DNA of 8,124 nucleotides from Propionibacteriaceae bacterium (GTDB lineage Bacteria; Actinomycetota; Actinomycetes; Propionibacteriales; Propionibacteriaceae), in assembly GCA_031255975.1 (NCBI GenBank), contig JAIRRM010000013.1, positions 1 through 8,124 of the forward strand. The letters run 5' to 3'. This document shows, piece by piece, positions 1 to 6,535 of the stretch (its first letter is position 1; every line of letters begins with the position of its first letter). A program made the translations under genes and the position numbers. The notes under the pieces were generated by a model, which was not told where the DNA came from, ran no database searches, and saw only the letters and a program-made list of their open reading frames with translations.

Positions 1-665
1 CAGTTTTTCGCGCCCTGCCCGTTGTGAATCAGCGTGGCCACCGCCTCGCGCATCGGCGTGATGATGCGCCGTAGTTCCGAAAGCTCACGACGGATCGAAA
101 ACGCCTGTTGCTGCAACCCTTTGCTGTCGGGGTTGGCCACAAACAGTTGATCTGCCACCCCGTCGAGTTCCTCGTCCAACTTTTGCAGCACGGCGGTGTA
201 CTGATCTACCACCACGTCGAGCACCGCCTGTAACAGGCCATCCACTCCGAACGCCACCAGGTCGCGGTCATCTCGCCAGCGCTCCACTACCGGTTGCATA
301 TCGAACGGCGCGCCTTGCTGCACAGTGATGAGACAACCACCGATGCTGTAGACGCCAAGATATGAAAGGTGCAACCGGCTTCCGGACGCCTTTTTCACCC
401 CCAAGTTCGCGGCGGCGACCAGCGAGAAGGTGTAGCCGGAGTAGCGGACGGTCTTGGGGCGCTCCCGCGGCGACAATGCGTCTTCGATGGTGTGGGCATC
501 GAACCCCAGTTCTTTTCCAAGCGCCGCCAACTGCTCGACGGCGGGGTGTCGTAGGTCGATCCAACTGAGTTGATCGGGCGCGGCGACCAGTTCGGCCAAG
601 CCGTCCACCGCCACCTGTTCCGCGACGAACTCTCCGTCCCGCCAGATCATGCCGGGCAGTTTCAT
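1..665 (-). CDS. corA: CorA-family magnesium/divalent cation channel, N-terminal part (3' end off the window)
   Basis: Reading leftward from the ATG at 665, an uninterrupted frame of 221 codons reaches the window edge. It has the CorA-like N-terminal cytoplasmic domain: W35-I-D-L, then a helix, then an IEDAL-x4-ERPK segment (residues 60-71) and a Y-x-x-Y-x-F strand (75-80), which is the usual CorA opening. Residues about 143-215 look like the long alpha helices with many charged residues (the 'willow' helix region) that lead to the pore. The two C-terminal membrane helices and the GMN selectivity motif would lie beyond position 1, so channel function is inferred from family membership. CorA proteins are inner-membrane pentamers passing Mg2+ and sometimes Co2+ or Ni2+. 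The start lies only 10 bp after the metB stop with no clear Shine-Dalgarno sequence, so it is probably co-transcribed and perhaps translationally coupled. A second in-frame ATG five codons later is the alternative start. Confidence 0.85.
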   Translation of the reverse strand, partial: MKLPGMIWRDGEFVAEQVAVDGLAELVAAPDQLSWIDLRHPAVEQLAALGKELGFDAHTIEDALSPRERPKTVRYSGYTFSLVAAANLGVKKASGSRLHLSYLGVYSIGGCLITVQQGAPFDMQPVVERWRDDRDLVAFGVDGLLQAVLDVVVDQYTAVLQKLDEELDGVADQLFVANPDSKGLQQQAFSIRRELSELRRIITPMREAVATLIHNGQGAKN

Positions 666-675
666 GGACGCTAGC

Positions 676-1842
676 CTAGCCGCGCAGCGCCGCCGCTCGT
701 TCCAACCCGGCCAGCAGATCGGCAGCAAGGTCGGCCGCGTCCTCGATACCGACGGACAACCGCAACAGCCCAGGCGTGATCCCGGCGGCCTCTTGCACCT
801 CGGGCGGCATCGCGGCGTGGGTCATGGTGGCCGGCGAACAGATGAGCGATTCGACGCCGCCCAGCGATTCGGCGACGGTGAACAGTTCCAATCCGTCGCA
901 AAGCGCAACCGCCGCCTGGTGCGAACCCACGTCGATGCTCACCATCGCGCCGAAACCGTCGGCCTGGCGGGCGGCCAAATCATGCCCCGGATGACTGGGC
1001 AACCCCGGCCAGTACAGCGCGGTAAGCGCCGGGTGGCCAGCGATGGCCGCCACCAGATACTCGGCGTTGGCGTTGTGTACCGCCAGACGGGCGGGCATGG
1101 TGCGCAAACCCCGCATGGTCAGATATGAGTCAAACGGCCCGGCGGTGGCCCCCAAGGTGTTGCACCACCAGTGGATTTGCTCGGCGTCGTTTGGGCGAGC
1201 GGCGATGATAGCCCCGCCCACCACATCGGAGTGCCCGGCGGTGTACTTTGTGGTGGAGTAAACCACGTAGTCAGCACCTAGTTCCAGCGGGCGCTGCAAC
1301 ACCGGTGATAGGAAGGTGTTATCCACCGCCACCACGGCACCCGCCTCATGGGCCGCCTCGGTGACTGCCGCAATGTCGGTGATACGCAACAACGGGTTGG
1401 ACGGCGTCTCCACCCACACCAACGCCGGTCGGCGAACTGAGATGAGATGGTACGCGGCGGCCTGAGTGAGATCCACGAACTCCACCTGTACGAAACCGGA
1501 GTTGGCCAGCGCGTTGAAGACGCGCCAAGTGCCGCCGTAGCAGTCATGTGGCGCGAACACCGTGTCGCCCTGCCGGAGCACCCGGTGGGCCAATACGTTC
1601 ACGGCGGCCATCCCGGTGTTGGTGGCATCGCCGCCCGCGCCGCCCTCCAAGCCGACCAGCACGGCTATCAGTTGCTGCCGGGTGGGGTTACCGGAGCGCG
1701 AGTAGTCGTAGGGGCCACGCCCCTCCAACCCGTCGAACCCATAGGTGGTAGACAGATAGATGGGGGCCACCACAGCCCGAAACTGCTTATCACCGCCAAG
1801 CCCAGCCCGTACTGCCCGTGTCGCCGCACTTTGCTCCCTCAT
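676..1842 (-). CDS. metB: Cystathionine gamma-synthase (Cys/Met metabolism PLP enzyme)
   Basis: The 388-residue protein has the usual length for the family. PLP enzymes of this type make cystathionine from O-succinyl- or O-acetylhomoserine plus cysteine, the first transsulfuration step to methionine. Visible motifs in order: DYSRSGNPTR (46-55), TNTGM phosphate-binding segment (74-78), APHDCYGG with the stacking tyrosine Y102, VDNTFLSP with D174 to the pyridine nitrogen, STTKYTAGHSD with the Schiff-base lysine K199, FDSYLTMRGLRT (237-248), AESLGGVESL (324-333) with E325/S326, and R361 for the substrate carboxylate. These segments resemble Escherichia coli MetB more than the mycobacterial-type enzyme as I remember it. 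Cystathionine gamma-lyase has the same fold and cannot be fully excluded. It is divergent from the S9 peptidase and followed 10 bp later by corA. The ATG at 1842 has only a distant purine-rich stretch upstream, so the start is probable rather than proven. Confidence 0.9.
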   Translation of the reverse strand: MREQSAATRAVRAGLGGDKQFRAVVAPIYLSTTYGFDGLEGRGPYDYSRSGNPTRQQLIAVLVGLEGGAGGDATNTGMAAVNVLAHRVLRQGDTVFAPHDCYGGTWRVFNALANSGFVQVEFVDLTQAAAYHLISVRRPALVWVETPSNPLLRITDIAAVTEAAHEAGAVVAVDNTFLSPVLQRPLELGADYVVYSTTKYTAGHSDVVGGAIIAARPNDAEQIHWWCNTLGATAGPFDSYLTMRGLRTMPARLAVHNANAEYLVAAIAGHPALTALYWPGLPSHPGHDLAARQADGFGAMVSIDVGSHQAAVALCDGLELFTVAESLGGVESLICSPATMTHAAMPPEVQEAAGITPGLLRLSVGIEDAADLAADLLAGLERAAALRG

Positions 1843-1975
1843 GCGAGCAGTCTACGGCGGAGAACCTCACCCTCTCCAAGCCTTCGCCCGGCGGCTCCCC
1901 GGCGTCAGGGTCAACCATCCGTGGCAGAATCAAAGGCACACCCCGAGCGGGCGCGTACACCAGTGGGAGATTCAC
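1843..1975. promoter_or_regulatory. Divergent control region between metB and the S9 peptidase
   Basis: This 133-bp gap must hold the start signals for metB (leftward) and the peptidase (rightward). I see no convincing -35/-10 pair in either direction. A CAGAAT at 1925-1930 is the nearest -10-like hexamer for the peptidase but lacks a matching -35. No riboswitch-like fold is recognisable ahead of metB. The assignment rests on gene arrangement alone. Confidence 0.4.
1965..1970 (+). promoter_or_regulatory. Shine-Dalgarno sequence of the S9 peptidase gene
   Basis: GGGAGA lies 5 bases before the ATG at 1976. It decides the start, because the open frame continues upstream to 1760 and overlaps metB. 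The upstream part has no ribosome site and no family similarity. Confidence 0.75.
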
Positions 1976-3967
1976 ATGAACCGTATTCAGCCAACCGACT
2001 TCCTGGAGTTCAGGTATCCATCCGCGCTGGAGGCCAGTCCGGACGAACGTACCCTGTCGTTTCTGGTCAAACAGGCGAATGACTCTGGCTACGACAGCGA
2101 CCTGTACACCGTCGACATCACCTGTGGGACGCTCAGACGGCAGACGCAACTGAAGGATGTCTCGTGGTACGGCTGGCTGACGGATGGCCGTATTCTGCTG
2201 GCGTCGGCGGCTGGCCAGGCAATCGCCGCCAAAAAGGAGACGGGCGAAGACTGGACGAGCTACTACACGCTCGACATCGCCAGCGGCGAGATCACCGCGG
2301 CGTTCGACATACCACTCGCCGTCACAAAACTGCGCGAGTTGGCACCCGGACGTTTTGTACTGACCGCGCGGGTGGACGCCAACGAACCCGAACCGGCCAC
2401 CTTGGACGACGCCGGGCGCGCCGCCGTCATTCAGGCGCGTAAAGATCGCGCCGACTATGACGTGCTGAACGAGGTGCCGTTCTACGCGAACGGGGAGGCG
2501 GGGTTTCGCAGCGGCATCCGGAATCGCCTCTACCTCTTCGATGCCGAAACCTGCCAACTCACCCCGCTGAGCGAGCGATACGAGGACGTGACCTTGTTCC
2601 AAATAGCTGCCGACAAGGCGCTATACGTGTCGCGTACCTACCAGGACATCTTGCCCGCCACCGCCGCCGTCAAGGAACACAACTTCGTGAGCGCGACAAC
2701 TAGCACACTGGTCGCCCCGGATGCGCTGCGGGTTTCCGCCGCCTGGTACGTGGGTGATGAGGTCTGGTTCGCCGCCACCGACGGCGTCCCGTACGGCCCA
2801 GCCCAACACAAGCACATCTACCGGGTCATCGCCGACTCATATCGCGCGTTTATGACCATCGACATCACGCTCGGCAACGCAGTCGGAAGCGACTCCCGCA
2901 TGGGCGGTTTCACCGCCGCCCGGGCGCGCGACGGCCAGCTTCACCACATCTCGACCGTCGGTTACGACAGCCACTTGTTAACCATCGCAGCCGATGGCGG
3001 CGTCACCACCGTCGTCGGATTGCCCGGCAGCGTGGACGATTTCGCGTTCGCGGGCGGGAAGACGTACCTCATCGCCTTCCGGGGACTGGCGCTACCCGAG
3101 GTGTATGTACATGAGCCAGACGGCGAAACCCAGTTGACCAGCCTCAACACGGCAGCCTTGGCGGGTAAGAGCGTGGTACCTCCCGAGCATTTCACCTTCA
3201 ACTCCGACGGTACGGAACTCGACGGTTGGGTGCTGCCTCCGGTCGATTACGAACCGGGGCGTAGCTACCCCGCCATTCTCGACATTCACGGCGGACCTCG
3301 GGCGGCGTTCGGATCGGTCTATCTGCATGAAATGCAGGTCTGGGCAAACGCGGGTTACTTCGTAATGTTCACCAACCCGCGCGGTTCTGCGGGCCGCGGT
3401 AATGCTTTCGCCGACCTGCGCGGGCATTGGGGCACCATCGACTACGCCGACATCATGGCCTTCACCGATGCGGTGCTCGCAAGGTACCAGGGAATCGACC
3501 CGTCCCGGGTCGGGGTGACCGGCGGATCGTACGGCGGCTATATGGTCAACTGGATCATCGGACACACCGACCGTTTCGCGGCGGCGGTCACCCAACGCAG
3601 TGTGACCAACATGATGACCACGCTATTTGCCGACGACCTCGGCTATCCGCACAACAGCGAAGACATCGGCTTGCGAGCTTGGGGGACGGACGATGCGGCG
3701 GCGGCTTGGGCGGCGAGCCCGCTGGCCCACCTGGACAAGGCAACAACCCCGACACTCGTACTGCACTCCGACCAGGACTACCGCTGCCCGTTGGTAGAGG
3801 GTTTGCAGTTGTTCAGCGCCCTAAAGGCGCTGGGGGTGCCGTCGAAGATGGTGGTTTTCCACGGCGAAAACCACGAGCTATCCCGCTCCGGCAAGCCGAA
3901 ACACCGCGTACGCCGTCTGAATGAGATCACCGACTGGTTCGAGCGTTACCTGAAAACCTCCCAGTGA
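1976..3967 (+). CDS. S9 family serine peptidase (prolyl oligopeptidase / acylaminoacyl-peptidase type)
   Basis: The 663-residue protein has the two-part build of this family. Residues about 1-400 are beta-rich repeats expected to form a propeller (for example SPDERTLSFLV at 21-31 and repeated D-G-x turns), and residues about 405-660 are an alpha/beta hydrolase domain. In the hydrolase part, DIHGGPRAAFG (436-446) supplies the oxyanion region, GGSYGGYM (516-523) carries nucleophile S518, HSDQDYRCP (597-605) carries catalytic D601, and GENHELSRSGKP (630-641) carries H633. The HGGP, GGSYGGY, DxRCP and HxxSRSG set is typical of subfamily S9C (dipeptidyl/acylaminoacyl peptidases). No signal peptide or membrane segment is seen, so it is probably cytosolic and trims short or N-blocked peptides; the exact substrate is not readable. 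It stands alone on its strand, divergent from metB and convergent with cysE. Its stop codon sits in the loop of a small hairpin. Confidence 0.92.
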   Translation: MNRIQPTDFLEFRYPSALEASPDERTLSFLVKQANDSGYDSDLYTVDITCGTLRRQTQLKDVSWYGWLTDGRILLASAAGQAIAAKKETGEDWTSYYTLDIASGEITAAFDIPLAVTKLRELAPGRFVLTARVDANEPEPATLDDAGRAAVIQARKDRADYDVLNEVPFYANGEAGFRSGIRNRLYLFDAETCQLTPLSERYEDVTLFQIAADKALYVSRTYQDILPATAAVKEHNFVSATTSTLVAPDALRVSAAWYVGDEVWFAATDGVPYGPAQHKHIYRVIADSYRAFMTIDITLGNAVGSDSRMGGFTAARARDGQLHHISTVGYDSHLLTIAADGGVTTVVGLPGSVDDFAFAGGKTYLIAFRGLALPEVYVHEPDGETQLTSLNTAALAGKSVVPPEHFTFNSDGTELDGWVLPPVDYEPGRSYPAILDIHGGPRAAFGSVYLHEMQVWANAGYFVMFTNPRGSAGRGNAFADLRGHWGTIDYADIMAFTDAVLARYQGIDPSRVGVTGGSYGGYMVNWIIGHTDRFAAAVTQRSVTNMMTTLFADDLGYPHNSEDIGLRAWGTDDAAAAWAASPLAHLDKATTPTLVLHSDQDYRCPLVEGLQLFSALKALGVPSKMVVFHGENHELSRSGKPKHRVRRLNEITDWFERYLKTSQ

Positions 3968-3975
3968 AGGTTTTC
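3952..3975. repeat. 8-bp inverted repeat spanning the peptidase stop codon
   Basis: GAAAACCT (3952-3959) and AGGTTTTC (3968-3975) are perfect inverted copies around an 8-base loop that holds the TGA stop at 3965-3967. With the larger palindrome 2 bases downstream it forms two hairpins in a row between convergent genes. It may be part of a transcription terminator; the only T-run is inside the stem, so a classical intrinsic terminator is not shown. Copy 2 of the repeat keeps AGGTTTTC but its partner arm is degenerate. Confidence 0.55.
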
Positions 3976-3977
3976 GG

Positions 3978-4040
3978 TGTTCATTGGGCAGTTGCGTACG
4001 CCCAGAGCCACCGTAACCGTACGAAACCGCCCAATGAACA
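3978..4040. repeat. Palindromic intergenic repeat, copy 1
   Basis: Left arm 3978-4000 (begins TGTTCATTGGGCAGTT) and right arm 4018-4040 (ends GCCCAATGAACA) are complementary at 21 of 23 positions around a 17-base centre. The mismatches are A3990/C4028 and G3994/A4024. A second copy of identical size lies at 6468-6530. The two 63-bp units agree at 55 positions, and similarity continues on both sides (about 3961-4052 against 6451-6542, 78 of 92 by hand count). No transposase or coding sense is associated. It lies between the convergent peptidase and cysE genes, where it could also halt transcription, but there is no T-run beyond the stem. A REP- or MITE-like repeat family is the best description. 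Confidence 0.85.
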
Positions 4041-4105
4041 GGCGTTTGCGACCAACAAGACACCGACCCAGCAGCACGCACCGGATCAACGGTAACGGAC
4101 GGGGT

Positions 4106-5071
4106 TCAGATGGAGTAGTACCAGAAGTCACGCTGCGCGAAATCCACCGGGGGTTCGTCTGCCCTCCACTGCAACTTGGGATCTTTGGCTGACACCCTGG
4201 TACGCGCGGGCACGCTCCGGGTGATGAAGGCGTTGGAGCCGATGGTCGCGCCGTGTCCGATCACCGTGTCCGCCCCCAGGATGGAAGCGCCAGAGTAGAT
4301 AGTGACCGCACTCTCGATAGTGGGATGGCGTTTGACGTTGTGGAGCGCCCGTCCGCCGGTGGTGGAGAGCGCGCCGATGGTAACGCCCTGATAGATCTTC
4401 ACCCGGTCACCGATCACCGCGGTCTCACCGATGACGATGCCGGTGCCGTGGTCGATCATAAAATGACGCCCGATGCTGGCCCCCGGATGGATGTCGATGC
4501 CGGTCAGCGAGTGCGCGTACTCGCTCATCACCCGTGGGATGAGCGGCACATCCAGCAGATACAGTTCGTGCGCCAGCCGGTACACCATGATGGCGAGGAT
4601 GCCGGGATACGAAAGCACCACCTCATCGGTGGAGTGCGCCGCCGGGTCCCCGTCAAAGGTGGCCGCAACGTCGCTGGCGAGCACCGCGCGTATCTGCGGC
4701 AGCCTGGCCAGAAACTCGTCCCCGATGTCGCACGCCAAAGATTCCGCCTCAAGCTGGGTGAGCGGGATGCCACCCCCGCCAACCCGAGTGCCACCGCCAG
4801 GTGAGCGCAACGCCACCGCGACTTGCGGAATGAGTTCATTCCAGATCGCTCTGAGGGTATTCGCCACGGAAAACGCCGCTTCCGGCCCGGTTGGGCCGGT
4901 ATGACTGGAATCGGAGAAGAACCCGGCAAAGACCACCGTCCGCAGCTTGGCTACCGCCGAGATGATGACGTACGGGTCGACGAAATCACCAACCTTGGTA
5001 AGTGTCGGCTCGTCGCGGTAGCTCTCCGCCAGTAGCGCGGCGAGTTTGTCGACGCGGCCTTCGGCGATCAT
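4106..5071 (-). CDS. cysE: Serine O-acetyltransferase, long form
   Basis: This 321-residue enzyme transfers acetyl from acetyl-CoA to serine, giving O-acetylserine for CysK. The C-terminal half is a left-handed beta-helix of hexapeptide repeats. GIDIHPGASIG (191-201) and MIDHGTGIVIGETAVIG (205-221) give the catalytic D193/H208 pair, spaced exactly as D143/H158 of E. coli CysE, and HNVKRHPTI (244-252) is the conserved substrate/CoA loop. The chain ends in isoleucine (YYSI), the residue that in CysE docks in the CysK active site to form the cysteine synthase complex, which fits its neighbour. It is longer than the compact forms of roughly 170-230 residues common in actinobacteria: about 190 residues precede the catalytic helix, including a Gly/Pro-rich stretch at 89-103. 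AGGAG sits 7 bases before the ATG. It is downstream of cysK with a 163-bp gap, so co-transcription is likely but not certain. Confidence 0.92.
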   Translation of the reverse strand: MIAEGRVDKLAALLAESYRDEPTLTKVGDFVDPYVIISAVAKLRTVVFAGFFSDSSHTGPTGPEAAFSVANTLRAIWNELIPQVAVALRSPGGGTRVGGGGIPLTQLEAESLACDIGDEFLARLPQIRAVLASDVAATFDGDPAAHSTDEVVLSYPGILAIMVYRLAHELYLLDVPLIPRVMSEYAHSLTGIDIHPGASIGRHFMIDHGTGIVIGETAVIGDRVKIYQGVTIGALSTTGGRALHNVKRHPTIESAVTIYSGASILGADTVIGHGATIGSNAFITRSVPARTRVSAKDPKLQWRADEPPVDFAQRDFWYYSI

Positions 5072-5234
5072 GCCGGGCTCCTCTCTTTCGGTTATCGGTT
5101 ATGTTGGGAGTGCCCCCCAAAGGGGCGATCCGCTGGGCTTGGCAGGCTCCACAACGCTTACGGCACTTCGGCGGGCTCGACCCACGGCTGTCGAATCGCT
5201 GGGTTAGACCCGCGCTCCGTCGCTGATCGAACGA
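5072..5234 (-). promoter_or_regulatory. cysK-cysE intergenic spacer
   Basis: The spacer is 163 bp, long for two genes of one operon in this window. It contains a tandem heptamer next to the cysE ribosome site (5089-5102), a short GC stem (GCCCC 5112-5116 with GGGGC 5122-5126), and part of a palindrome at the cysK stop. These could give cysE its own promoter or a processing/attenuation point, but no -35/-10 pair is clear. Confidence 0.35.
5089..5102. repeat. Tandem heptamer (CGGTTAT x2) upstream of cysE
   Basis: CGGTTAT is repeated twice head to tail, reading ATAACCG twice on the cysE strand, ending 17 bases before the cysE ATG. It is the most AT-rich spot in the spacer, so it may be a -10 region or an activator half-site pair. 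Function is inferred only from position. Confidence 0.4.
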
Positions 5235-5238
5235 TCAG
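5223..5238. repeat. Perfect palindrome over the cysK stop codon
   Basis: CTGATCGAACGATCAG has 7-bp arms about a 2-base centre and covers the cysK stop (5235-5237). As RNA it would be a 6-bp stem with a 4-base loop, with no following U-run, so an mRNA 3' stabiliser or protein site is as likely as a terminator. Confidence 0.4.
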
Positions 5239-6161
5239 TCGATAAGACCGGCAAACAACGGGGTGGACAGATAGCGTTCTCCGAAGTCAGGGGCTATTGC
5301 CACGATGAGCTTGCCCGCATTCGCCGGGTCTGTGGCCAATTCGATGGCGGCCCGAGCAGCAGCGCCAGCGGAGATGCCCACAAGAATGCCCTCCTGGGTG
5401 GCCAGATCCCGAGCCGTGGCAATAGCGAGCGCGGTGGGTACGGTACGCACCTCGTCAATGACGTCGCGGTTCAGCACCTGCGGCACGAAGTTGGCCCCGA
5501 TGCCCTGGATGCCGTGCGGCCCAGCCTGCCCCTGGCTGAGCAACGGCGACTCGGCTGGCTCCACCGCCACCACGCGCACGCTCGGGTTCTGCTCTTTGAG
5601 GTATTTGCCCGCGCCAGAGACCGTTCCCGCGGTGCCGAATGCCGACACGAAAATGTCGATCTTGCCTTCGGTGGCCTCCCAGATCTCGGGGCCGGTGGTG
5701 GCGTAATGGATCGCCGGATTGGCAGGGTTGGCGAACTGGCTGGCCAGCACCCCATCGCGTTCGACGGCGATACGCTCGGCGGCCTCAACCGCACCGCGCA
5801 TACCGTCGGCCTTGGGAGTGAGCACCAGTTCAGCGCCGTACGCTCGCAGCAACGCCCGTCGCTCCAGCGACATAGACTCCGGCATGGTGAGCACCAGCTT
5901 GTAACCCCGGGCGGCAGCCACCCAGGCAAGCGCGATGCCGGTGTTACCGGAGGTACCTTCGACGATGGTGCCGCCTGGTTTCAGCTGACCAGACGCCTCG
6001 GCTGCGTCGATTATGGCCACGCCGATGCGATCCTTGACAGAGTTGGCGGGGTTGTAGAACTCCAGTTTGAGCGCGACGGTGGCAGCGCTTGACGCGATGC
6101 GATTGAGCCTGACGAGCGGGGTAGCGCCGACGGCTTTGGTGAGATCGATGAGAATGGTCAT
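5235..6161 (-). CDS. cysK: Cysteine synthase A (O-acetylserine sulfhydrylase)
   Basis: The 308-residue PLP enzyme makes cysteine from O-acetylserine and sulfide. Motifs: [11 protein letters not shown] with Schiff-base lysine K43, [11 protein letters not shown] (68-78, substrate loop), FGTAGTVSG (175-183, PLP phosphate loop), [14 protein letters not shown] (214-227), GISAGAA (262-268), and the C-terminal [13 protein letters not shown] (291-303) of actinobacterial CysK. The IQGIGA segment and length favour CysK over CysM. The phosphate loop reads GTAGT where the CysK norm is GTGGT (A178). The start is the ATG at 6161: AGGA-type Shine-Dalgarno bases lie about 8 bases upstream and the protein begins at the usual family N-terminus; an in-frame extension to 6296 lacks similarity. 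cysE follows on the same strand. The leader carries overlapping short inverted repeats at 6235-6261. Confidence 0.95.
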   Translation of the reverse strand: MTILIDLTKAVGATPLVRLNRIASSAATVALKLEFYNPANSVKDRIGVAIIDAAEASGQLKPGGTIVEGTSGNTGIALAWVAAARGYKLVLTMPESMSLERRALLRAYGAELVLTPKADGMRGAVEAAERIAVERDGVLASQFANPANPAIHYATTGPEIWEATEGKIDIFVSAFGTAGTVSGAGKYLKEQNPSVRVVAVEPAESPLLSQGQAGPHGIQGIGANFVPQVLNRDVIDEVRTVPTALAIATARDLATQEGILVGISAGAAARAAIELATDPANAGKLIVAIAPDFGERYLSTPLFAGLID

Positions 6162-6234
6162 GGTTGGTTCCTGTCCTGTGGTGTACGCGGCCATCCGGCC
6201 TAGTTTGGTTACATTGGCGACAACCGCCTGTTGG

Positions 6235-6261
6235 GGGTTCGGCGAACCCGGATCGGGGTTC
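6235..6261. repeat. Three alternating hexamers forming mutually exclusive inverted repeats in the cysK leader
   Basis: GGGTTC (6235-6240), GAACCC (6244-6249) and GGGTTC (6256-6261) alternate in orientation. The middle hexamer can pair perfectly with either neighbour: loop of 3 (GGC) on one side, loop of 6 (GGATCG) on the other. It lies 74-100 bases upstream of the cysK ATG. It could be a double operator for a dimeric regulator or, if transcribed, a two-state RNA hairpin. Both are inference. Confidence 0.5.
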
Positions 6262-6467
6262 AACACGAGGGACACGCGACGCGTACCGCTCACCACAACT
6301 ACTTAGGTGAGCAGCGCGCAGAACCAGCCGCGCGCCCTACAGACAGGCGCAACAGGCAACACAACAACCGGCGGCACGAGCGATGCGGATCATCTCGGCT
6401 CCCTCCGGTTCAAGCAACTGGCAGTAAGCCTAGCAGCATCTGAATACTCCCCGGCGGAGGTTTTCAG

Positions 6468-6530
6468 TGTTCATTGGGCAGTTACGTACGGCCTGGGCCG
6501 CCGTAAAGGTACGAAACTGCCCAATGAACA
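6468..6530. repeat. Palindromic intergenic repeat, copy 2
   Basis: Left arm 6468-6490 and right arm 6508-6530 are complementary at 21 of 23 positions (mismatches A6484/A6514 and G6490/G6508) around a 17-base centre, the same geometry as copy 1 at 3978-4040. Inside it, TACGGC (6487-6492) and GCCGTA (6500-6505) form a further perfect 6-bp stem that copy 1 has only in part. It lies upstream of punA and downstream of no gene end, so termination cannot be its general role. Confidence 0.85.
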
Positions 6531-6535
6531 GGCAG

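Noticed and set aside
1760..1975. N-terminal extension of the peptidase frame upstream of the ATG at 1976
   Set aside because: It overlaps the metB start region, has no family-like sequence and no ribosome site, whereas GGGAGA sits correctly before 1976.
1843..1975. SAM, cobalamin or T-box riboswitch ahead of metB
   Set aside because: The gap is short and shows none of the conserved core motifs of these classes by eye.
1447..2082. Long plus-strand frame antisense to metB
   Set aside because: Composition is that of a GC-rich shadow frame of metB and the peptidase; no motif or start signal.
1790..2602. 270-codon minus-strand frame opposite the peptidase gene
   Set aside because: Shadow of the strongly supported S9 peptidase frame; no recognisable protein features.
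3968..4105. Classical intrinsic terminator with a U-run
   Set aside because: Strong stems are present but neither strand has a T-run following the hairpins, and copy 2 of the same repeat is upstream of a gene.
3977..4192. Small plus-strand frame across the first palindromic repeat
   Set aside because: It encodes the palindrome itself and then antisense cysE; no coding evidence.
6162..6296. Extra 45 residues ahead of CysK in the same frame
   Set aside because: CysK proteins begin at the [11 protein letters not shown] sequence, and the Shine-Dalgarno bases are just before 6161; the extension covers the inverted repeats of the leader.
6468..6530. Chromosomal dif, parS or phage attachment site
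   Set aside because: The arms do not resemble the parS 16-mer or the Xer-type 28-bp site, and no integrase is nearby.
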